Assembly: GCF_009674665.1 (NCBI RefSeq)
Contig: NZ_WKJD01000009.1
Coordinates: 147,601 to 211,600 of the forward strand
Reading direction: 5' to 3'
DNA: 64,000 nucleotides
DNA from: Agromyces kandeliae
GTDB lineage: Bacteria; Actinomycetota; Actinomycetes; Actinomycetales; Microbacteriaceae
Both the position numbers and the translations under genes were made by a program. The notes under the pieces are model-generated. The model worked only from the letters and a program-made list of their open reading frames with translations, had not been told where the DNA came from and made no database searches. Below, one piece after another: positions 40,209-48,087 of this stretch; positions within the stretch are counted from its first letter, which is position 1; every line of letters begins with the position of its first letter.

Positions 40209-41513
40209 GTGACGCGAACGGATGCCGCGGCCCCTCCCGCCGCCGACACGAGGTTGCGCGTCCGCACCGTCGCGGTCGACGAGACCGCCCCGCTCGTGCC
40301 GCGCCTCGACCCGAGGCATCCGCTGCTCTGGATGCGTCGCGGCGAGGGCATCATCGGCCTCGGCGAGGTGCTCCGCATCGAGACGCACGGCCCGAGCCGC
40401 GTCGCCGACGCCGCCCGTGAGTGGCGGCGCGTGACCGGACTCGCCGACATCGACGACCGGGTCGGGCTTCCCGGCAGCGGCCTCGTCGCGTTCGGCGCGA
40501 TCGCCTTCGCCGACGAGTCCGCGGCGACGAGCGTGCTCGTGGTGCCCGAGATCGTGCTCGGGCGTCGCGACGGGAGGGCGTGGGTCACCCGGATCGAGCT
40601 CGTCGACGGGTCATCCGCTGCGCCGACCGCCCCGGTCGAGCTGCCCGCGCCCGCGCCGAAGCGCGACGTGCCGCGGGTGCGCTTCGCGCCGGGCGCGCTG
40701 CCACCCGAGTCGTACACCGACGCCGTCGCCGAGGCCGTGCGCCGCATCGACGACGGACGGTTCGAGAAGGTGGTGCTCGCGCGCGAGATCGTCGGCACGC
40801 TGCACGAGGACGCCGGGCTGCGCGCCGCGCTCGCCAAGCTCGCCGACGACTACCCCGACACGTGGGTGTTCGCCGTCGACGGCCTCATCGGCGCGAGCCC
40901 CGAGACGCTTGTCCGGGTCGACCACGGCACCGTCTCGGCGCGCGTGCTCGCAGGCACGGCGTCGCGCGGGCGGGATGCGGCATCCGACCGCGACCGGGCC
41001 GCGCGCCTCGCCGCCTCGCACAAGGACCTTGCGGAGCACGCCCTCGCCGTCGAGAGCGCGGTCGCCACGCTCGCGCCGCACACCGCCAGGCTCGACGCGA
41101 GCCCCGAGCCGTTCACCCTGCAGCTGCCGAACCTGTGGCACCTCGCGACCGACCTCAAGGGCACGCTGGGCGACGGGTCGAGCGCGCTCGACCTCGTGCG
41201 CGCGGTGCACCCGACGGCGGCGGTCGCGGGCACGCCCCGGAACGTCGCGCTCGCCGCGATCACCGAGCTCGAGGGCTTCGACCGCGGGCGCTACGCCGGC
41301 CCGGTGGGCTGGGTCGACGCCGACGGCGACGGCGAGTGGGCGATCGCACTGCGCTGCGCGCAGGTGTCGACGGATGGCACGGTGCGCGCATATGCCGGGT
41401 GCGGCATCGTCCACGACTCGGTGCCGTTCGACGAACTCGCCGAGACCGACATGAAGTTCCGGCCGATCGTCGAGGCATTCGGCGCACCGCCGCCGTCGCC
41501 GCCCGTGCCGTAG
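40209..41513 (+). CDS. menF: Isochorismate synthase
   Basis: 434 aa, chorismate-binding enzyme. The C-terminal core shows RRIDDGRFEKVVLAREIVG, GASPETLVRVDHGTVSARVL with AGTASRG, DLKGTLGDGSSALDLVRAVH, PTAAVAGTPR and RGRYAGPVGWVDADGDGEWA, the chorismate and magnesium site. It converts chorismate to isochorismate, the first menaquinone step. The GTG start follows a leaderless -10. A convergent PPK2 gene follows after 51 bp. Confidence 0.93.
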   Translation: MTRTDAAAPPAADTRLRVRTVAVDETAPLVPRLDPRHPLLWMRRGEGIIGLGEVLRIETHGPSRVADAAREWRRVTGLADIDDRVGLPGSGLVAFGAIAFADESAATSVLVVPEIVLGRRDGRAWVTRIELVDGSSAAPTAPVELPAPAPKRDVPRVRFAPGALPPESYTDAVAEAVRRIDDGRFEKVVLAREIVGTLHEDAGLRAALAKLADDYPDTWVFAVDGLIGASPETLVRVDHGTVSARVLAGTASRGRDAASDRDRAARLAASHKDLAEHALAVESAVATLAPHTARLDASPEPFTLQLPNLWHLATDLKGTLGDGSSALDLVRAVHPTAAVAGTPRNVALAAITELEGFDRGRYAGPVGWVDADGDGEWAIALRCAQVSTDGTVRAYAGCGIVHDSVPFDELAETDMKFRPIVEAFGAPPPSPPVP

Positions 41514-41564
41514 CCGGCCGCGATCGCGGCGCGCCGCGGGCGACGCGGCCGCGCCCCCGCCCGG

Positions 41565-42422
41565 TCAGCCCGTCGCGAGCCGTGCCTTCTGCTCCTCGAT
41601 GTCGTAGTCGGCGAGCGGCCAGTCGAGCTTCATCGACTCGAGGGCGTCGATCAGCAGGTGCTGCACGGCGAGGCGCGCGTACCACTTGCGGTCGGCCGGG
41701 ATCACGTACCAGGGCGCGTACGGCGTCGTGGTCCGGTCGAAGACGAGCTGGTACGACTCGCGGTACTTGGGCGCCAGCATCCGCTCGTCGATGTCGCCCG
41801 GGTTGAACTTCCAGTGCTTGTCGCGTCGGTCGAGCCGCTTCAGCAGGCGCTCGCGCTGCTCGTCCATCGAGATGTGCAGCATGACCTTGATGATCACGGT
41901 GCCGGATGCCGCGAGCTCGGCCTCGAACTCGTTGATCGCGTCGTAGCGCCGCTCGATCTCCTCCGGCGGCGCCAGCTCGCGAACGCGCGCGATGAGCACG
42001 TCCTCGTAGTGCGAGCGGTCGAACACGCCGATCATGCCGGGCTCGGGGACCTCCTTGCGGATGCGCCAGAGGAAGTCGTGCGCGAGCTCCTCCTTCGTCG
42101 GCTTCTTGAAGGTCGCGAGCTGCACGCCCTGCGGGTCGACCGCGCTCATGACGTGCTTGACGATGCCGCCCTTGCCTGCGGTGTCCATCGCCTGCAGCAC
42201 GAGCAGGACGCGTCGCGGATCGTCGCCCATCTGGTGGCCCGCGAACAGCTGCTCCTGCAGGTCGGCCAGGATCTCGGCGCCGATCTCGAGCGACTTCCTG
42301 CCCTCCGTCTTGCCGCCCTCGAACCCGGGCTTGCCGTGGGGGTCGAGGTCCGCCAGCAGGAAGTCCTGCCGCACGCGCAGCACGTCCATCGGATCACTCG
42401 CCCAGTACTTCTCCAGCCCCAC
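41565..42422 (-). CDS. Polyphosphate kinase 2 family (PPK2)
   Basis: 285 aa. Walker A MDTAGKGG (79-86), Walker B FDRSHYEDVL with Asp135, and the lid region ERLLKRLDRRDKHWKFNPGD are PPK2 hallmarks. It transfers phosphate between polyphosphate and nucleotides; the class (NDP or NMP) is not resolved. The GTG at 42422, with GAGGGG upstream, gives the family's usual N-terminus GLEKYW. It lies 10 bp after the riboflavin kinase stop and so is probably co-transcribed with the flavin genes, though it may belong to the original menaquinone neighbourhood. Confidence 0.92.
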   Translation of the reverse strand: MGLEKYWASDPMDVLRVRQDFLLADLDPHGKPGFEGGKTEGRKSLEIGAEILADLQEQLFAGHQMGDDPRRVLLVLQAMDTAGKGGIVKHVMSAVDPQGVQLATFKKPTKEELAHDFLWRIRKEVPEPGMIGVFDRSHYEDVLIARVRELAPPEEIERRYDAINEFEAELAASGTVIIKVMLHISMDEQRERLLKRLDRRDKHWKFNPGDIDERMLAPKYRESYQLVFDRTTTPYAPWYVIPADRKWYARLAVQHLLIDALESMKLDWPLADYDIEEQKARLATG

Positions 42423-42432
42423 GGTGCTCCCC

Positions 42433-42894
42433 TCATGACCGCGTCCGCCGCGGCGCTCCCCCATCTTCGAGGCCCGACGGATGCCACGGCAAGGGGTGGC
42501 GCGCTTGCGCCGCGAGCACCGCGCGCGACGCGACGACGTCCGACTCGGTCTGCCGGATGAGTTCCTCCAAGGAGGTGAAGCGGACCATGCCCCGGAGTCG
42601 TACGGCCACCTCGAGGCGGATGTCCGAGCCGTACAGGTCGCGGTCGAGGTCATGGACGTACACCTCGACACGCCGGTCGTGCACATCGCCGAAGGTCGGA
42701 TTGTCGCCGATGCTGATCGTCGCGCCGAGCTGCTCGGGTTCGGTCCCGATCCAGAGCCGGCACGCGTACACGCCGTCCTCAGGCACCGGTTCGCCGGGCT
42801 CGACGGCAAGGTTCGCTGTCGGAAACCCGAGAATGCGGCCCCGGCCGTGCCCGTGGACGACGCGTCCGCCGAATCCGCGCTCGCGCTCATCCAT
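42433..42894 (-). CDS. rcaA: Stand-alone riboflavin kinase (RcaA-like)
   Basis: 153 aa, only the flavokinase domain of RibF. GRGRILGFPTANL with the GFPTAN ATP/metal motif (23-28), GVYACRLW, SIGDNPTFGDVHDRRVEVYV (NPTFG and the catalytic Glu77) and LRGMVRFTSLEELIRQ are seen. It has no FAD synthetase half, so it makes FMN from riboflavin and ATP without going on to FAD. It overlaps the flavin reductase gene by 8 bp. In the Microbacterium riboflavin catabolic cluster the equivalent gene supplies FMN to the monooxygenase. Confidence 0.88.
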   Translation of the reverse strand: MDERERGFGGRVVHGHGRGRILGFPTANLAVEPGEPVPEDGVYACRLWIGTEPEQLGATISIGDNPTFGDVHDRRVEVYVHDLDRDLYGSDIRLEVAVRLRGMVRFTSLEELIRQTESDVVASRAVLAAQARHPLPWHPSGLEDGGAPRRTRS

Positions 42895-43387
42895 CGACGA
42901 GGTCCCGGAATCGGCTCTCGTGGAAGACGAGCGGCGCGACATCCGGGAAGGTGGTGACGTCGTGGATCTCGAGCAGCACGATCTCGTGATCGCCGCCGTC
43001 GAAGCGATCGGCGACTGAGCACTGGAGCCACAGTGCGGAATCCCGCACGTAGACCGCGCGCTGCTGGTCCGCATGCCAGTCGACGCCCGCGAAGCGGTCG
43101 CCATCCCGCGACGAGAGCCGACGGCACACGGCACCGTGGGCGCTGCTCAGGATGCTGAGTCCGAGCCGCGCCCTCGTCGAGAGCGCCGGCCAGGTCGTCG
43201 ACGTCCGAGCGACGCTGATGGCTGCAAGCGGCGGGTCGAGCGAGATCGACGTGAACGAGTTCACGGCCATGCCCATGGGCCCTTCGTCGTCGAGCGCGCA
43301 GACCGCGACGACGCCGGTCGGAAAGGTCGCGAACGCCCGCCGGAGCTGCACCTGCGGCTCGGGCGTCGACGTCTGCTGAACGGTCAT
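42887..43387 (-). CDS. rcaB: Flavin reductase (RcaB-like)
   Basis: 166 aa, flavin reductase-like FMN-binding split barrel. FATFPTGVVAVCA, GMAVNSFTSISLDPPLAAIS and the C-terminal HEIVLLEIHDVTTF are family motifs. It uses NAD(P)H to make FMNH2 for a two-component monooxygenase. GGAGGAG lies before the ATG. It is first in the operon with riboflavin kinase, under a promoter covered by two copies of the 18-bp palindrome. Confidence 0.9.
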   Translation of the reverse strand: MTVQQTSTPEPQVQLRRAFATFPTGVVAVCALDDEGPMGMAVNSFTSISLDPPLAAISVARTSTTWPALSTRARLGLSILSSAHGAVCRRLSSRDGDRFAGVDWHADQQRAVYVRDSALWLQCSVADRFDGGDHEIVLLEIHDVTTFPDVAPLVFHESRFRDLVDG

Positions 43388-43413
43388 GTCTGCTCCTCCT
43401 CGAGTGTGACCAT

Positions 43414-43431
43414 ATATTCAATTTTGACTAT
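43414..43431. promoter_or_regulatory. Candidate PadR operator, site 1
   Basis: Imperfect palindrome ATATTCAA-TT-TTGACTAT in the divergent rcaB/PadR region, directly upstream of the rcaB ribosome site. It is the same pattern as the sites at 43448 and 49249. Confidence 0.65.
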
Positions 43432-43447
43432 TCACCACCCAGGCGCG

Positions 43448-43465
43448 AAAGTCAATCTTGACCAT
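43448..43465. promoter_or_regulatory. Candidate PadR operator, site 2
   Basis: AAAGTCAA-TC-TTGACCAT, a GTCAA/TTGAC palindrome 34 bp from site 1. It lies upstream of the PadR gene's -10 and overlaps a possible rcaB -35 (TTGACT on the minus strand). Confidence 0.7.
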
Positions 43466-43496
43466 ACAAATCGTGTGGTATCACGGCCGGCAGCCC

Positions 43497-43502
43497 TACG
43501 AT
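43497..43502 (+). promoter_or_regulatory. Leaderless -10 TACGAT of PadR gene
   Basis: TACGAT ends 6 nt before the ATG at 43509; no ribosome site is seen. Confidence 0.6.
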
Positions 43503-43508
43503 GGACCC

Positions 43509-44099
43509 ATGTCCACCACTCGACTCGTCGTCTTGGGAGCCGTCCACCAGTTCCAGCCGACGCACGGTTACTTCCTCCGACGGGAGCTCATGACCTGGCA
43601 CGTCGACGAGTGGGCGAACATCCAATCCGGTTCGATCTACAACGCGCTCCGATCACTCGAGCAGGAGGGCTACGTCGTCGAGGCCGGGACCGAGACGAGC
43701 GGCAAGCGCCCCGCCCGGACGACGTACCGCACGACGCCGCAGGGCGAGGTCGAACTCCTGAGGATGCTCCGCGAGACGCTGTGGAACGTGGAACCGTTCG
43801 ACACGACCGCTGCGATGGCGATCGCGTCGTTCATGTTCATCCTCAGTCGGCAGGAAGTGATCGCCGGACTCGAGCACAGGGTCAACAAGATCGACGCGCT
43901 GGTCGTCGAGAACGGCTTCAACATCGAGGACACCGCCCGATCCGAGACCACGCCGAAGTACGTGCGCGAGATCTTCGAACTGTCCTCTGCACGCCTGCGC
44001 GGGGAACAGGAATGGGCGCGCGAGCTCGTCGCTCGGATCCGCGGAGGCGCGTACTCGTTCACCGGGGACCGGATCGAGCCGGGCGCCGCCCCGGTCTGA
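43509..44099 (+). CDS. PadR-family transcriptional regulator of riboflavin catabolic cluster
   Basis: 196 aa. PadR winged helix (about 1-90): LVVLGAVHQFQPTHGYFLRR, IQSGSIYNALRSLEQEGYVV and the wing TTYRTTPQGEVEL. A C-terminal helical dimerisation/effector domain (Vir-type) follows. It is divergent from rcaB and convergent with the ribokinase gene. The GTCAA-N2-TTGAC palindromes at both ends of the cluster are its likely operators, and riboflavin or a product its likely effector (inference). An earlier in-frame start would lie upstream of the -10 and is rejected. Confidence 0.88.
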   Translation: MSTTRLVVLGAVHQFQPTHGYFLRRELMTWHVDEWANIQSGSIYNALRSLEQEGYVVEAGTETSGKRPARTTYRTTPQGEVELLRMLRETLWNVEPFDTTAAMAIASFMFILSRQEVIAGLEHRVNKIDALVVENGFNIEDTARSETTPKYVREIFELSSARLRGEQEWARELVARIRGGAYSFTGDRIEPGAAPV

Positions 44100-44110
44100 T
44101 CGTTCCTCGA

Positions 44111-45013
44111 TCAGGCAGGGGCGGCGGCGATCCCGACCCGAGCATCGATCGCCGCTCGGGTCAGTACGTCGGTCTGCGCCCCGAGCTCGCCCGCCGTGAT
44201 CGAACCCGCCGCCGAGCCACGGAGCGCCGCCTCCGGAAGGCTCGCGCCATCAGCCAGCGCGGCAGCCAGTGCGCCGCAGAACGCGTCACCGGCCCCCGTC
44301 GTGTCGACGACGTCCACTGGGAAGGCGGGCACCTCGACGTCCAGGCCGTCGCTTCCCACGATCCGGCTCCCCGCCGCGCCCATCGTGACGACGACCGCGC
44401 GGGCGCCGGCGGCCAGGATCGCCGCATGCCCGCCCAGCGCCCTCGCCTCCACCTCGTTCACGACGACGACATCGGCATGGCGAAGCAGGTGCGATGCATC
44501 GTCGCGGGCGGGCGCCGCATTGAGGATGGTCAGGGCGCCGTGCCGACGCCCCGCCGCGAGCACCGCTTCGACGGCGGGGAGCGGGATCTCGAGCTGGGCC
44601 AGTACGACCGCGACGCCCCTCCTGCCATCGGCGACCTTGTCGCCGGACAACGCGAGGTTCGCCCCGGGGGCGACCACGATGCAGTTCTCGCCGCCGGGAA
44701 GCAGAAAGACCTCCGCCAGGCCCGTCGGCGACGGGCTCCGTTCGAGCCCGCACAGGTCGATGCCCAGCGATGCTCCCATCCGGGCGATCGCATCCCCGTC
44801 GGCGTCGTCGCCGACAGCCCCCGAGAATGACGTGGCTGCGCCCACCCGGCGCGCGGCGACCGCCTGGTTGAACCCCTTGCCGCCTGGTCGGCGACCCCTC
44901 GGCGCGCCGAGGAGCGTCTCGCCCGGCCGGGGCACGCGCTCGATCGCCACCACGATATCGACGTTCGCACTGCCGACGACGTGGACGCCTCCCCGGCCGG
45001 ACGCGATGCTCAT
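44111..45013 (-). CDS. rcaD: PfkB-family ribokinase (RcaD-like)
   Basis: 300 aa. The ribokinase N-terminus VVGSANVDIVVAIERVPRPG, the sugar-binding GGKGFNQAVAARRVGA, and the C-terminal ATP/catalytic motif DTTGAGDAFCGALAAAL with the catalytic Asp are clear. In the riboflavin pathway it would phosphorylate the ribose released from the isoalloxazine ring. The ATG at 45013 overlaps the monooxygenase stop as ATGA, so the two are translated together. Confidence 0.9.
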   Translation of the reverse strand: MSIASGRGGVHVVGSANVDIVVAIERVPRPGETLLGAPRGRRPGGKGFNQAVAARRVGAATSFSGAVGDDADGDAIARMGASLGIDLCGLERSPSPTGLAEVFLLPGGENCIVVAPGANLALSGDKVADGRRGVAVVLAQLEIPLPAVEAVLAAGRRHGALTILNAAPARDDASHLLRHADVVVVNEVEARALGGHAAILAAGARAVVVTMGAAGSRIVGSDGLDVEVPAFPVDVVDTTGAGDAFCGALAAALADGASLPEAALRGSAAGSITAGELGAQTDVLTRAAIDARVGIAAAPA

Positions 45014-46368
45014 GCGGCGCTGACGGCCGGTCGGGCAGCTGCTGCGGGATGGCGGTCGCCCAGCGTCGGCGATCCCTTCCCCATGAGGCGCTCGCGAAGG
45101 GTGCCCTCGTCGCCACCGGGACTCGCCACTCCACGCTCGCGGAGGATCGGCAGCACGTGCTCGATGAAATCGAGCGTCGACCCCGGCTGGATGACCGGCG
45201 ACAGGAGGAAGCCGTCGAGATCCGCGCGGTCGGCGAGGTCGCAGATGACGTCGGCTACGTCTTCCGGCGTGCCGATGACCGGCCTCGCGCCCACACCGTG
45301 TGCATGCCAGTCCTTGAGGACATCGCCGACGGTCTGTCCCGCGAACCTCGCGACCTGGGTCTGCGACAGCTCGGTGTGCAGCTCGGTCATGGGCGTCTCG
45401 GGCGCGTACGACGAGAGATCGAGGCCGGTGAACCACGCGTACGACGCGACGGCCACGCCCGGGTCCTGCGAGTCGAGCACGCGCTCGTACTTGCGACGCG
45501 CGTCCTCAATGGTGCGACCGACGACGCACGCGAACGCCGACATGACCTTGACGTCATCGGCGCTGCGCCCCGAGGCGGCTGCCTCGGCACGGATCGCCCG
45601 GCTGTGCTCGCCGAGCTGCTCGGCCGAGCCGCTGCCGACGAACATGCACTCGCCGTGGCGTCCGCCGAATGCACGGCCGGCCGGCGATGCACCGGCTTGG
45701 AAGAGCACGGGTGTGCCCTGCGGCGTGTAGGCGGTGTTGCCGTAACCGTGCGAGCGGAAGTACGGCCCGTCGTGCGCGATGCGGTGCACCTTCGTCGGGT
45801 CGGCGAATCGACCCTGCTTGTCCCGCTCCAGCGCCCCCGGTTCCCAGGCTCCCTCCCACAGCTTGTAGACGACCTGCATGAAGTCGTCGGCCATGCGGTA
45901 CCGCTCGTCGTGCGGAACCATGGGCACGCCGAACGCCTGCACAGCGGTCTCGGCCGTGCCGGTCGTGACGACGTTCCAGCCGATTCGCCCGCCCGAGAGC
46001 TGGTCGAGGCTCGCCATCCGACGGGCGAACGCGTATGGCTGCTCCAGCAGGATCGAACCGGTCATCACGACGCCGAGGCGGTCGGTCTCGGCGACCATGG
46101 CCGCACCGACGATGGTCGGGTCGAGACGGGGCAGGTCGAGTCCCTCGACCGAACAGATCTCGGGTCGCTGCCCGTTCACGTCCGCCCAACCCCACGCGTC
46201 GGCGAGGAAGACGAAGTCGAAGTCCGCCTCCTCGGACATCCGGGCGATGTCGCGCCAGTACGCGAGCGTGTCGAACTGGTCGCGCCGGTTGTCGGGATGA
46301 CGCCAGGTCGCGGTTCCCGAGTCGTTCGCCTGGGCGTTCTCGAAGAGCCCGAATCGGAGTTGCTTCAT
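45010..46368 (-). CDS. rcaE: FMN-dependent monooxygenase, NtaA/SnaA/DszA family (RcaE-like riboflavin lyase)
   Basis: 452 aa, bacterial luciferase-like TIM barrel of the nitrilotriacetate monooxygenase type. FLADAWGWADVNGQ, RRMASLDQLSGGRIGWNVVT and TPVLFQAGASPAGRAFGGRH are typical. It needs FMNH2 from a separate reductase. The gene set around it (riboflavin kinase, flavin reductase, ribokinase, riboflavin-type importer) matches the riboflavin catabolic cluster known from Microbacterium maritypicum, where the enzyme of this family splits riboflavin into lumichrome and ribose. By sequence alone other members act on EDTA, NTA or sulphones, so the assignment rests on context. AAAGGAAA precedes the ATG. 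Confidence 0.82.
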   Translation of the reverse strand: MKQLRFGLFENAQANDSGTATWRHPDNRRDQFDTLAYWRDIARMSEEADFDFVFLADAWGWADVNGQRPEICSVEGLDLPRLDPTIVGAAMVAETDRLGVVMTGSILLEQPYAFARRMASLDQLSGGRIGWNVVTTGTAETAVQAFGVPMVPHDERYRMADDFMQVVYKLWEGAWEPGALERDKQGRFADPTKVHRIAHDGPYFRSHGYGNTAYTPQGTPVLFQAGASPAGRAFGGRHGECMFVGSGSAEQLGEHSRAIRAEAAASGRSADDVKVMSAFACVVGRTIEDARRKYERVLDSQDPGVAVASYAWFTGLDLSSYAPETPMTELHTELSQTQVARFAGQTVGDVLKDWHAHGVGARPVIGTPEDVADVICDLADRADLDGFLLSPVIQPGSTLDFIEHVLPILRERGVASPGGDEGTLRERLMGKGSPTLGDRHPAAAARPAVSAA

Positions 46369-46425
46369 CGATGGTTTCCTTTCGTTTCGCGCGCCGGGCG
46401 GCGCGCCCTCACGGTCGGGGTCGCG

Positions 46426-47280
46426 CTATCTCGCGACGGGCTCGCCGTCGCTCCACCAGAGCACGCGCTTGCGGACGAGCGCGAGCAGGCTCACGAGCAG
46501 CACGCCGAGCAGGCAGAGGAGGGCGATGCTCGCCCACGTGACCGGCAGGTTCGCCTGCGCCGCCGACGTGGTCACGAGCGAGCCGAGGCCCGCCTGCTGG
46601 CCGGCCGCGACGAATTCGGCGACCGCGGCCCCGACGACCGCGAGCGGCAGCGCGATGCGCAGGCCAGCGAAGACGTACGGCATGCAACCCGGAAAGCGCA
46701 GGTCGCGGAAGATCTCCCACCGCGACGCATGGAGCGTGCGCAGCACGTCGAGCGCCTTCGGGTCGGCGTCACGCAAGCCCGCGAGCGAGTTCACGAGCAT
46801 CGGGAAGAACACGACGAGCGCGGTCACGATGTACTTCGGCATCATGCCGAAGCCGAAGGCGACAACGAGCGCCGGCGCGATCGCGACGATGGGCGTGACC
46901 ATCACGACGACCACGAGCGGCATGACCGCGCGCTCCACGATGCGGAACTCGGCCATGACCACGGCGAGCGCGAACCCGGCGAGGATGCCGCTCGCGGCCC
47001 CGACCAGGACCTCCTGGAGCGTGACGAGGAAGTTCACCCAGTACATGGCGGGGTTCGCCACGAGGTTCGCCCAGATCGCGTCGAGCGTCGGGATCACGTA
47101 CGGGTTCGACCAGGCCACGAGCTGCCAGAGCAACGCGGCGACGGCGAAGGTGATCGCCGTCGGCACCCAGTTGCGCCAGTCGAGCCGGGTGCGTCGGGCG
47201 CGTCCGCCCGCCGCCCGCGTCTCGGCGATGTCGACGGCGGCGACCGCGGCGGTCGCGTCGATCGTCTCGGTGTCACGCAT
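46426..47280 (-). CDS. ABC transporter permease, SsuC/ThiX (RibX-like) type
   Basis: 284 aa. A cytoplasmic N-terminus is followed by about six membrane segments. The EAA-type loop RDADPKALDVLRTLHASRWE and the following ...FPGCMPYVFAGLRIALPLAV are typical of nitrate/sulphonate/thiamine-precursor importers. It overlaps the ATPase gene by 8 bp. Its operon place suggests riboflavin uptake. Confidence 0.9.
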   Translation of the reverse strand: MRDTETIDATAAVAAVDIAETRAAGGRARRTRLDWRNWVPTAITFAVAALLWQLVAWSNPYVIPTLDAIWANLVANPAMYWVNFLVTLQEVLVGAASGILAGFALAVVMAEFRIVERAVMPLVVVVMVTPIVAIAPALVVAFGFGMMPKYIVTALVVFFPMLVNSLAGLRDADPKALDVLRTLHASRWEIFRDLRFPGCMPYVFAGLRIALPLAVVGAAVAEFVAAGQQAGLGSLVTTSAAQANLPVTWASIALLCLLGVLLVSLLALVRKRVLWWSDGEPVAR

Positions 47281-48082
47281 GTGCGGCCTCCATCACCCGG
47301 TGCAGCTCTCCTCGCACGACGGCCTCGAGGTCGCGGAACGCGTCGGTGGCGTAGTCGGCCTCGGCCCGCGGGCGCGGGAGGTCGACGTCGATGACGGTCG
47401 CGATGCGGCCGGGGTGGGCCGACATCACGACGATCCGGTCGGAGAGCATGATCGCCTCGGGCACGGAGTGCGTGACGAACATCACGGCCTTGCGGTTGGA
47501 CTGCCAGAAGTCGAGCAGGCCCAGTCGCTGCTGGTCGCGGTTCATCTCGTCGAGGGCCGAGAACGGCTCGTCCATGAGCATGATCGCGGGATCGAACACG
47601 AACGCGCGGGCGATCGCGGCGCGCTGCTGCATGCCGCCCGAGAGCTGGCCCGGGTACTTCCGCATGGCGTGACCGAGGCCGAACGACGTGAGCAGCTCGC
47701 TCGGGTCACGGAGCGCTCGGCCCGCGTTCGCCCGCCGGTTGACCTGCAGCGGCAGCCGCACGTTGTCGAGCACGGTGCGCCATGGCAGCAGCGCGGGCGC
47801 CTGCGGCACGAGGCCGATGGCCTTGTCGCGAGCAGCGGCGGCGACGGGCTCGCCGCCGATGGTCACGGTGCCGGAATCGGCTTCGATGAGGCCCGCGACG
47901 ACCTTGAGCAGCGTCGACTTGCCGCATCCGCTCGGGCCGATGACCGAGACGAACTCGCCCATGCCGATGGTGAGGCTGACGTCGTCGAGCACGGTCACCC
48001 GGGCGTCGGGCGGACCGAACGACTTCGAGACGTGCTCGACGCGCACGCCGCCGTCGGGCGCGATGAACGCGGTGCCGGTCAT
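47273..48082 (-). CDS. ABC transporter ATP-binding protein, SsuB/ThiZ type
   Basis: 269 aa from the ATG at 48082. Walker A GPSGCGKST, Q-loop LVPQAPALLPW, signature LSGGMQQR, Walker B IMLMDEP and the H-loop FVTHSV are all intact. A GTG at 48091 overlaps the binding-protein stop, but GGGGAG spaced 8 nt from the ATG makes the shorter start better. It energises the importer made with the neighbouring permease and binding protein. Confidence 0.92.
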   Translation of the reverse strand: MTGTAFIAPDGGVRVEHVSKSFGPPDARVTVLDDVSLTIGMGEFVSVIGPSGCGKSTLLKVVAGLIEADSGTVTIGGEPVAAAARDKAIGLVPQAPALLPWRTVLDNVRLPLQVNRRANAGRALRDPSELLTSFGLGHAMRKYPGQLSGGMQQRAAIARAFVFDPAIMLMDEPFSALDEMNRDQQRLGLLDFWQSNRKAVMFVTHSVPEAIMLSDRIVVMSAHPGRIATVIDVDLPRPRAEADYATDAFRDLEAVVRGELHRVMEAAHA

Positions 48083-48087
48083 GACCG

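Noticed and set aside
41565..43421. One continuous minus-strand frame of about 618 codons ending in PPK2, which could be read as a fusion protein
   Set aside because: Its upstream part is an out-of-frame shadow of the flavin reductase and riboflavin kinase genes. PPK2 has its own GTG and ribosome site at 42422.
43388..43508. FMN riboswitch (RFN element) in the flavin cluster
   Set aside because: The gaps at 43388-43508 and 49195-49407 lack the conserved RFN sequence blocks. Palindromic operators explain the regulation better.
44111..46368. Sulphonate or NTA utilisation cluster instead of flavin catabolism
   Set aside because: The transporter and monooxygenase alone would allow it, but the stand-alone riboflavin kinase and ribokinase have no place in those pathways. 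Kept as the main alternative.
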